Positions 6,150 through 13,685 of a stretch of 13,685 nucleotides of DNA are shown piece by piece. The stretch covers positions 1 to 13,685 of the forward strand of contig MCGO01000412.1 of the NCBI GenBank assembly GCA_002104985.1. Reading direction: 5' to 3'. The DNA comes from Rhizoclosmatium globosum (taxonomy: Eukaryota > Chytridiomycota > Chytridiomycetes > Chytridiales > Chytriomycetaceae). Below the pieces are notes generated by a model. The model saw only the letters and a list, made by a program, of their open reading frames with translations, was not told where the DNA came from and ran no database searches. Both the position numbers and the translations under genes were made by a program. The first letter of the stretch is position 1; each line of letters begins with the position of its first letter.

Positions 6150-9100
6150 TTAACCACGTGCAGCACGGCGAGAACGCGTCCAGGCAGCGTCATGTGTTTG
6201 CGTAGTCTTGACATTTCTGTATCGGTTGCTTTCGTGCAAAGGAGAGTTTTTATCCGTGGTGGCAATCACTCTCTTGATGAGGAGCTGGTTGTTACGTTTC
6301 TCGACTTCCATCAAGAGTTCCTACGTATTTTTCGAGTTAGCAACAAGCATTACGAAACCATAAAACTTTACTTACGTAGTAGCACTTGGTGTGGTGGAAA
6401 GCGCGGACAGTACCCAGTGAACTATCCACTAAATTATAGGCCGCAATCTCTTCACTCAAATACGGTCGTGGAACACCAATTCTCGTAATTAAGTGCTCTG
6501 GCAACTCATCCAAATCCTTTTTTGCTTTTTCATCTTCGGCATCCTCATCCTTATTCTTCTCGCCCAAATTCTTGTTTTGTTTCGCCTTTGCAGCTTCCAA
6601 TTCCCTCTTGGCCTTCGCCGCATTCACTTCATCATAATGATGACTCAAAATCTTTTCATCATACTGCATAATCAAGTGAGCGCGAGAGAGCAACCACTGA
6701 TTAGTAGCCTCTCCAGTAACCTTTGAAAACGTGTCCCCAACCATCGCGATGAACACGTTAATCAGAAGGTAATTCGCCAAGAACACGAAAATCAGGAAAA
6801 TTCCAATCCCAAGAACACGAACGGGTGAGTTTCGGATGTCAGAGTAAGGACTCGAGTTGACAATCAAGAAGTTTCGGAGAGACCACCAGAGTCCGCCTGG
6901 CATTGTTTTCCATTCGGCGCCACCAACGTTTGCAGTTGAGTTTCCGGCGTTCAGAAGCTGAGTGTTCATGTCTCCCCAAGGCGCCATTTGGAGCCAAAGA
7001 GCTTCACCAAACGCGACAATGAAAAGGAGGGCTAGGCGCATGAAATTGGGGACGTCGTCTTTGATGATTCGGTAGAGAACGATGATTAAGGGACCAAGGT
7101 TTTCGAAACCTCGTGTGTAGAAGAAGACTTGTCCCCAACCAACGAGTGCACTTAATCCCCAGATAATGTTTTCTGCTTGCCATTGTCCAGTCAATCTACA
7201 CACGACTCCAGCAAAAAAGAGAGCAACTCGACCAATTGTAGTGAGTCTTTCGGCACCACCAAATCCTGTTGAGAAGTTCTCCTTGACGTGGCGATACTCA
7301 ACAATATCGTCAACTACGGTTCCGATGTTGATTGCAATCAGGGCGATTTCAGTGACGAATCGAATTGCATCGCGGGTATTTTCGAGAGGGATCGAAAGGA
7401 TGCGATTTGGAAGTCCGTATCTGTTTGGGTCCGTGTACTCATAACCATTTGGAAGAAGCGCAATCATGACAGTAAAAAGGAACATGTGGCCCAAGTGCAG
7501 GATAAAATCACGCCAGAAAAGGTATTTGGCGTACAGAATCCATTTCGAGTCAAGAAGTTTGCGGAAAATAGGGAGGTTGATGATTGGAATATGCTGCAAC
7601 GTGATACAGAGTTAGCGAAATGAGAGAGAAAAGGGGATGACTCACATTCAAACGAACTGCCAAAGTCAAAGCACCAACGCTATGGTTCATAGAGTCACGG
7701 TCAATGTATGTGTCGATTTCTGTGACAGAATATCGCGCCAATTCAATTGGTCCAAACGTCCACATAACAGTCCTCTTGTAGTCCAAGTAAGCCTGCACCA
7801 TATCGACATTGCCTCTACGAACGGCTACTAAGAATGGTGTGTCTCCTTGCGAATTCATAGCCAAGTCGTCCGCAGTAATTCTTAGGTCTTGGATCTCTTC
7901 TTCATATCGTTGCAACTCCTCTTCTGACAAGTGCTTGTCGCCCTTGAAACTGTATTGCGTACGTTTACTGCAAAGGAACGCAAAAATAGAGTCATCTTTG
8001 ATGGAGATAATTTGAGTGACACGGCCGTCATCTTTGATACGAGATTGTGTTTTTGCAGGACCATCGGCATCCATCGTTGCAAGCATACCATCTTCGTAGA
8101 GGCCCCAAAAACAAAGAACGTGAAGAACGTTGTTGTTGTAACTGTCGCGTTGGTTTGGATCCACGCCTGCGTGGAGGACCAGGTACTTGACAAGCTTTTT
8201 GTTTCCCATACATGCAGCAAAAGCGAGGACTGTTTCACCAAGATACAATTCTTGTTGAGAAAAGAAAGAGCCTTGTGCACGAGGAATTGCAACGTCGGCT
8301 CCCGCTTTACGAATCAGAGTGTCGATCCAAAAGACGGCCGATGTTTCGTCTTGCAATTGAATCGGATCGGAATCATCATTCTTGTCCTGAAATACAACGC
8401 TCATAATATGGGCCACATGCTCTCCGTGATAAGTTGGGCCTTCATAGACCATATTGGCTATTTAATAAACGTTAGTCTTCAGTGTATCATACCACAACCC
8501 TTCGTCTTTGTCCTATTCCAATTTGAAAAAACAGTCCACCCCTCTCATTTCAAGATTGATCCAGCTTATTATTCGCTCGCACTCATTCAAATCTCTTAAA
8601 CAACATACCAATTTGATGCAATCTAGGAAAACGAGTAAGGCCACCCTTGGGAGCCTCAATAGGATTGAATGGAAGGTCATCGTAAGCAATCCCAGACTCT
8701 GAGCAGAAACCAACACCCAACATAAACTTCAAGAGACTCATTTCTTGTAGAGCACGACATGGCACAGAATGGATTCACCGTTTGGGCCACGTTCCAGGAG
8801 CATGTCGAATCCATGTTTTGCGAAGAATGAGCGTTTGTTTTTGTGGTAGAAGGCCATGAATTCGTGCGGGGTCAGGTGGAAGTCCCCGTCGTTTTCTCGC
8901 AGTAGAATTGACCACAGCGAATGTTCCTGCTCGAGCATGTGTGTGCTGTGTGCCGGGACAGGCCTTAGCGATGACTCATCACCCAACCAAACGCAAAAGC
9001 GACAAACCGAAGCAAATCGCCCGACAGTTTCGTCGATTCTTCTTCTGAAATCGTCTCTGCGCCGACGGACTCGCCGCCAGAGAACACGAGCGAAACGAAT

Positions 9101-9258
9101 TGGCCAATCTGCGCCGCCACCGAATCCGTCGCCGGCTTTGAGTGCGCCGATCCGTGGTGGTTCACATTTGCTGAGGCGGCGTAGTCGGTGCCGTGTCGGT
9201 GCAGGAACCGCTGTCCCAGAGCATTCACTGGGCGTGATCCAGACGATGGTGGTTGCAT
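6150..9258 (-). CDS. Ankyrin-repeat TRPV-like cation channel (one-base frame break)
   Basis: Exons: 9258-9008, 8945-8609, 8457-7646, 7593-6376, 6320-6150; about 929 residues if one missing base is allowed for. Ankyrin-like units occupy roughly residues 100-400 (NGESILCHVVLYKK, GETVLAFAACMGNKKLVKYL, QGDTPFLVAVRRGNVDMVQAYL). The TRPV-type pre-S1 helix LLDSKWILYAKYLF follows, then S1-S4, the linker/S5 LGPLIIVLYRIIKDDVPNFM, the pore (701-725), S6 (727-750) and a TRP helix (ATNQWLLSRAHLIMQYDE). The tail has a charged Lys/Glu coiled coil (783-827) and a basic end. Such channels pass calcium in response to mechanical, thermal or chemical cues. The filter region (NFLIVNSSPYSD, 708-719) lacks the GMGD of animal TRPVs. 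In exon 2 the frame stops at TGA (8740-8738) but continues at -1, so this copy may be a pseudogene, an assembly error or recoded. Confidence 0.88.
8738..8746 (-). other. Frame break in the TRPV-like gene
   Basis: The minus strand reads AAG AAA TGA. Ankyrin coding comes up to it (ESILCHVVLYKK) and resumes in the -1 frame with MSLLKFMLGVGF. Exon 2 is 337 nt, one short of the length its splice phases need. One extra A in the A-run (four instead of three) would restore a single frame. Confidence 0.85.
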
Positions 9259-9339
9259 TCGAAAATTTGAATGCCTCTTGATCTCCACTTTCTGAAAGTC
9301 AGAAGAAGAGAAAGAAGAGAAAGAGAGAAGTTGAAACTT

Positions 9340-9357
9340 ATGCTTATCTCACTTTGA
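9340..9357 (+). other. Five-codon upstream ORF before the CNG channel
   Basis: ATG CTT ATC TCA CTT TGA lies 53 nt before the CNG start codon. If transcription starts upstream of 9340 it could reduce translation of the channel. No transcript evidence is available. Confidence 0.35.
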
Positions 9358-9366
9358 ATCAAAGTG
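9350..9366. promoter_or_regulatory. Perfect palindrome in the channel-pair promoter
   Basis: CACTTTGA and TCAAAGTG flank a single A, an 8+1+8 perfect inverted repeat lying 44 bp before the CNG start codon. It could be a dimeric transcription-factor site, or a hairpin in the CNG leader RNA. The stop of the upstream ORF lies within it. Confidence 0.5.
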
Positions 9367-9410
9367 ACAGAAGATCGCCCCAAGATTTGCACTTTGTAAA
9401 ATCTTTAGGA

Positions 9411-12386
9411 ATGGACACGGGGAGTTTACATGCCTTGCTTCTCCAGAATATTCTGGACCTCAAGTCCGAAGTCGACACGAAGGCAAACAAGCTCATCAAT
9501 CTGTTGAACTATGCGTTTCCAGCTCAAGCGACTGTACCAACAGATCATCTCAGTCGCAACTTTTCAGTCAGAAACCAAACCCAGTCTGCATCTGTGCAAA
9601 TGTCACACTCGTCTCTTTTATCAAATCACTTAGAATTTGGGCTGCGCTGGGACCCTGAAGACTACACCACACCTACTGAAATCAACTATTCGGCCCCTCC
9701 CCCACTTTTCAAACTGAAACGGAAGAAAAATATCACATCATCTATGAGCACTAGCGCAAAGTCTCTTTCTTATGCGCAAACACAAGTTGTCATAAGTGGA
9801 CCAAGTTCGTCTTCACCTCACCTTCCAGAGTTTTTTGCCTTTCGTCAAAAGAAACAGGATTCGATGCTGTCGCTGACCTTACCTCACGAGAAGCGCGCTA
9901 AATTGCCTTCACAGCTTCAAACCAACGTTTTATATGATTTGGAAACGATTCAATCGGCCATCACTGGTTCTGATTCCCAATCTGCCATCAATGTAGAAAG
10001 CAACCCTCTTATACAAGGCCTCCCCAGTATCACTAAACGATCTCATCGAGTCAATTCTATTCATTCAAAGGCATCAAAGCGATCTAACAATGCTATTAAA
10101 CCTGGAGGATCAAGTGTTTCCTTCGACAATGCCTATTCTGTCCAAAGCTTGCAAACCGAAGGCGTACCACATAACATTGACTTCAAAATTAATCAACCAT
10201 CAAGTACTTCTCCTAAATCAGTGCGCATCTCAGATCATAGTCCAAGGCAAATAACTCCTCGATTATCAGCAACTACCAAATCTGTAATCCCTGCTGCTCT
10301 TCCTCCCAGTTTTCAAACTACCCCATTGCCTTTGATGCCAAACAACAAATCGTCCTCTCAATCATCACTTGATGTAAATGCGTCCGCTGCTTCCTTTGAT
10401 TCACAAGATATGAAAGAATTCATTCAAGAAGTGAAAGCAATGGCCGGATCACCTCCAAAAAAGCCTCAAGACCAGTTTGAAACAAAAATTAATGCGTCTC
10501 CAAAAGATCCTGCAGGCACACTATTTCATAATGACTCGAAAGAGCATCAACAATCGCCAACCTCTGGCAGGAAATTCGAGGCGTCAATGCCGGTAGCTCC
10601 ATCTGGAACCTTGAAGCGTGGAAAACCGTCAATTGGAAAGGGAAACATTGTAGGCCTGCATAACATCATGAGCAACACATCTCTGAACAATCCAAACGAA
10701 CGTCTCAAACAAAACGCAACTCTCCTTAGTTTCCTTCAGGATATCATATCTTACTCTTGTTTGATCCCCGCATTTGACAGTAAAGGACGCCGTGTCACAA
10801 TTGACCAGTTTAATGGCTCCGATTTCGAAGGAATCAGTTTTGTTATGAACGGGTTACATCCGAAATCACTTTTCATTACTGCATTTGATATGCTGATGGT
10901 AATCGTGCATATTTGCTGTTTGGGGGTTGTCCCGTTTCTTGTAGGATTCGACAGTCTTACTGTGGATGAATATGGATATTATTTTAGCATATTGTGAGTG
11001 AATCTTTCATCTAGAAATTGCAACTTATTATTGATTCGAAGTTTAACTGTTGCGTATTTTCTGGATTCCGTACTGACTCTATTTACCCCACACTCGAAAA
11101 TTGGGAGAACCACTATTTACAGTATCAGAGAATATGAGTCACTCCGGCCCTTTTTGTTTGATTGGATGCGACATTGGATGAAGGCATACCTTCTTCCGGA
11201 CCTGTTATCAACTGTGAGTGAGACTCTAATATCTCCCCCCTACTTTGCTGACATCCACAAAGGTTCCGTTTTGTTCAATCTTAGGCTCTAAATACTCGGC
11301 ACTCCGGCTATTACGCCTTATCCGTGTCTTCCGGTTGAGCCAAATCACGGTTCGGTGTGCATCTTTCACACGAATAAAACTTTACTTAGAAGGAAAAATG
11401 GGAGTCAGCGTCGCGAAGATTCTACCAATTGGTATCGGAATCTTCATCTTTTTACACTTCAACGCATGTGTGATTTTCTATGTCGGGCAAATGTACCAAT
11501 TTGTGGGATGGAGTCAGTACTGGTTGGAATTGGAGACTGCACGTTTATGGGATAGCTATTTGTGGTGCTTTGTAATGGCTGTAGGAAATATGTTTCCAAT
11601 GTCGTACAAGTGAGTTAGTTCGTCTTTCAAGAGATTCTTATTGTTTTCAATAGACCTCAGACGCAACTTGAACAATTCATGGCTATTTTCTTCATTTTTG
11701 CTGGAGCTGGGCTCTACGCTGTTCTTGTCGGATATATTTCAAGTGCAGCTATATCAGTTGACAACTCTGGCCGTGTCTACAACCAAAAAATGGAGGAGTT
11801 GAAAGACTACATCAAATGGCGACAGCTGAACACGGAAACAAAAGAAAAACTTATCAGTTATTACGAAACTAAGTATCGTGGAAAATATTTTGAAGAAGAT
11901 ACGCTGCTAGGTGATATGAATGAAGCGTTGAGAACCGAAGTGTCGCTACACAACACGCTCGATTTAATTACGAAAGTTCCTTTCCTACGACGAGAAGTGG
12001 GAGACGGGCGTGATGATATTTTCTATGCTCGTGTTGCTTCTGTGTTGCACATCCGATATTATATTCCTGGCGATTGTGTAACAAAAGAAGGGGACAGTGG
12101 AACCGATATGTTTTTTATTCTGAGTGGGAAGCTCGATATTCTGATTGGTGGCGAAGTTCGCAAGTCACTCTACGACGGAGCATACTTTGGAGAAGTTGCT
12201 TTGATTAATAAGGTTCTACGAACAGCTACGGTGCAGGCCAAAATGCCGAGCGTTCTGTACAGGCTTACTTATCAAGACTTTCATACCGTTATTAATGAAT
12301 TTGCGGATATCAAGATCCGTGTGTCGGAATTAGCCTTTGAGAGAGAAAAGTTGTTGATGAAAGCAGCTGCAGAAAAGCGGTCGTGA
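9411..12386 (+). CDS. Cyclic-nucleotide-gated (CNG/HCN-like) channel, copy A
   Basis: Exons: 9411-10993, 11042-11213, 11263-11609, 11654-12386; 944 residues. A Ser-rich, probably disordered N-terminus of about 480 residues begins with a helical leader (MDTGSLHALLLQNILDLKSE). S1 is about 484-505; DLLSTVPF ends S3; S4 has Arg at 600, 603, 606 and 609. The pore loop reads FVMAVGNMFPMSY (688-700). S6, a C-linker (MEELKDYIKWRQLNTETKEK) and a cyclic-nucleotide-binding domain (about 824-920) follow. The phosphate-binding cassette keeps FGE (879-881) and RTA (890-892), so ligand binding looks intact. The filter is neither GYG nor GET, so ion selectivity cannot be predicted. In chytrid relatives CNG channels act in cGMP-linked zoospore signalling, a role only inferred here. 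The start at 9411 is supported by the same leader in copy C. An AATAAA lies 8 nt after the stop. Confidence 0.95.
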
Positions 12387-12393
12387 ATGGAAA

Positions 12394-12399
12394 ATAAAA
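12394..12399 (+). terminator. Possible polyadenylation signal of CNG copy A
   Basis: AATAAA lies just after the stop codon (12384-12386). This is close to the stop, but no other canonical hexamer precedes the relic at 12457. Confidence 0.35.
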
Positions 12400-12456
12400 T
12401 GGGGAAATTGTGCTCATCGGTTTAGGTCAATAATTCATTAATTTATAAGATTTAAA

Positions 12457-12616
12457 GTTGCGTTGATTAACAAGGTGCTTCGAACGGCAATAATGCGGGC
12501 AAAAATACCCAGTGTATTGTACAGACTTACGTATCGAGAACTTTCACGCTGTTATAAATGAGTTCGGTGACATCAAAGGTCGTGTGTGCACTTGAAAGAA
12601 GAAGAGAAGCGATCAC
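12457..12616 (+). pseudogene. Relic of a CNG channel C-terminus
   Basis: The DNA matches the end of the cyclic-nucleotide-binding domain of copy A (from about 12195): it translates as VALINKVLRTAIMRAKIPSVLYRLTY, then an extra base in GAACTTTCACGC (copy A has GACTTTCATACC) shifts the frame to a stop. Restoring frame by eye gives HAVINEFGDIKGRV. The end (GAAGAGAAGCGATCA) resembles the last codons of copy A after a deletion. Everything upstream of the phosphate-binding cassette is gone. By eye about three quarters of bases agree. It is dead as a channel and marks an extra duplication between copies A and C. Confidence 0.85.
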
Positions 12617-12761
12617 AATATAAAGAGTAATGTTTGGTGATTAGAAACAAACTTTAGATACTAGAATAATAAATAGGCTTTTAATTGCCAGTGCTAAATA
12701 ATAAAAAATTCTAAAGCATAATTGGCTAAGATTCGCAAGATCAACGACCCAAGAACACGGA
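12617..12761. promoter_or_regulatory. AT-rich leader and probable promoter of CNG copy C
   Basis: An AT-rich 145-bp spacer with runs such as AATAATAAATAGG and AAATAATAAAAAATTC, between the relic and the start of copy C. The palindrome and upstream ORF before copy A are not repeated here. Confidence 0.35.
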
Positions 12762-13685
12762 ATGGATAGAGGGTCACTTCACTATCTTCTACTTCAAAGT
12801 ATTTTGGAGCTTAAGACAGAATTTAACACCAAAGCCGACAAACTGATTTCACTCTTGAACTCTGGATTTGAAAAAGATTCTTCTGTTGAGATCTCAAAAG
12901 CCGTTGGTTGCAATCGCAGACGGAAAAGCAAAACTGCTCCATCTTTGAGTTCACCTCATGTAGAATATGGATTGAGATGGGACGCGCAAGACTTCCTAGT
13001 CGAATCGGAAGCAAATATATCAGCACCACCACCTCTGTTCAAAACGAAGCCGGATAAACCATCTAAGTCTAACAAACAGAGTACATTGTCACTCAAAAAG
13101 AATCACGGGAGTGATTCTTTCAACCTACTCACCGAATTTAATGCCTTTCGACAACAAAAGTATGGATCTGTTCATTCCATAACACAACCACTGCCCGAGC
13201 TTCGAGAAAACGTACAAGAAAAACCTGTTGGTAACGCATCTCAACTAGACCGAGACAAAACTATCTTGGTAACAGAAAGTGCAAAACCTGTGAAACCAAA
13301 CTGGAGATCTTCCCTCACAATGAAAAAGTCGAAATGGGCAGATTCTCCTCGAAATTCAACGTATCGTAGCTCGGGTGATAATTTCAATATCAACCGATGT
13401 GTAAGCTTTCAAAGGGAAGTTCAAAACAAACGTGAAAACGTACAACAAAGACCTCCAAACGACGTGTCTCCAATCGCAAGCGAAATTTCTTCATCAGAAT
13501 CTTTGTCCATGTATTCAACTGACGCGAATGTATCAACAGATTCTTTTGATTCCGAACATTTACAAGAATTTATGAGTGAAGTCAAAGGATCTGGGCCAGG
13601 GCTATCCAAACTTCGAGAGAGTGTTGTTGTTAAGCCGCAAACTTCAATGTTCAACGTTTCAGAGATAGACGCTCTTCCTCCTCCT
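12762..13685 (+). CDS. CNG-channel paralog, copy C, N-terminal part (cut by window edge)
   Basis: An open frame of 308 codons from ATG 12762 to the edge. It begins MDRGSLHYLLLQSILELKTE, parallel to the leader of copy A. It keeps short matching islands in an otherwise unlike Ser-rich region: YGLRWDAQDF (A: FGLRWDPEDY), ISAPPPLFK (A: YSAPPPLFK), EFNAFRQQK (A: EFFAFRQKK) and SFDSEHLQEFMSEVK (A: SFDSQDMKEFIQEVK). Membrane and nucleotide-binding parts would lie beyond the window. Identity as a channel therefore rests on resemblance to copy A. There are no stops or introns so far, matching the long first exon of copy A. Confidence 0.9.
   Translation, partial: MDRGSLHYLLLQSILELKTEFNTKADKLISLLNSGFEKDSSVEISKAVGCNRRRKSKTAPSLSSPHVEYGLRWDAQDFLVESEANISAPPPLFKTKPDKPSKSNKQSTLSLKKNHGSDSFNLLTEFNAFRQQKYGSVHSITQPLPELRENVQEKPVGNASQLDRDKTILVTESAKPVKPNWRSSLTMKKSKWADSPRNSTYRSSGDNFNINRCVSFQREVQNKRENVQQRPPNDVSPIASEISSSESLSMYSTDANVSTDSFDSEHLQEFMSEVKGSGPGLSKLRESVVVKPQTSMFNVSEIDALPPP

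Larger units (their letters stand above)
9259..9410. promoter_or_regulatory. Shared divergent promoter of the TRPV-like and CNG channels
   Basis: 152 bp separate the two start codons. The interval holds a GA-rich tract (about 9301-9331), a perfect 17-nt palindrome CACTTTGAATCAAAGTG (9350-9366) and a five-codon upstream ORF on the plus strand (9340-9357, MLISL). Promoter role is inferred. Confidence 0.5.

Noticed and set aside
7931..8599. 222-residue plus-strand ORF opposite the TRPV-like gene
   Set aside because: Antisense to well-supported ankyrin coding exons and an intron; no recognisable domain.
9354..9410. Upstream TTG extension of the CNG channel
   Set aside because: It does not begin with ATG, and copy C starts at the position matching the ATG at 9411.
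1..13685. CRISPR arrays, bacterial operons, antiphage or secondary-metabolite clusters
   Set aside because: No regularly spaced repeats or such gene families; spliceosomal introns throughout mark the window as eukaryotic.

Overview
The window is nuclear DNA of an intron-rich, compact eukaryotic genome, most likely a zoosporic (chytrid-type) fungus. Genes sit on both strands about 70-260 bp apart and carry many short GT-AG introns (mostly 36-76 nt, one of 142) with CTAAC/CTGAT-like branch points. TRPV-like and cyclic-nucleotide-gated channels next to fungal-looking small membrane proteins fit a flagellated fungus. The organism is inferred; there is no rRNA or species marker.

Layout. 1-502 (minus): the start of a Ty1/copia-like retroelement, a Gag-like ORF preceded by a primer-binding site matching the initiator tRNA-Met anticodon arm. 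657-1043 (minus): the 5' part of a p22phox-like membrane gene whose 3' half is missing where the retroelement begins. 1130-1991 (plus): a six-exon UBE2C-type E2. 2214-2663 (minus): a Gln/Pro-rich CYSTM protein. 2793-4532: three intronless paralogs of the TMEM97/sigma-2 receptor (EXPERA) family, the first divergent from the other two. 4603-5894 (minus): a nine-exon four-helix, claudin-like membrane protein. 6150-9258 (minus): a five-exon ankyrin-TRPV-like channel with a one-base frame break. 9411-12386 (plus): a four-exon cyclic-nucleotide-gated channel. 12457-12616: a decayed tail of another such channel. 12762-13685 (plus): the start of a further tandem copy, cut by the window edge.

How they relate. 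The two channel types start head to head across 152 bp, which contains a perfect 17-nt palindrome and a five-codon upstream ORF, so they may be co-controlled. The cyclic-nucleotide channel locus expanded by tandem duplication, with one copy reduced to a relic. The TMEM97 cluster diverged at the position of the ligand-binding aspartate. No CRISPR, prokaryotic operon, tRNA gene or rRNA was seen. Splice sites were assigned by eye from reading-frame continuity and family resemblance; no alignment or database search was run.
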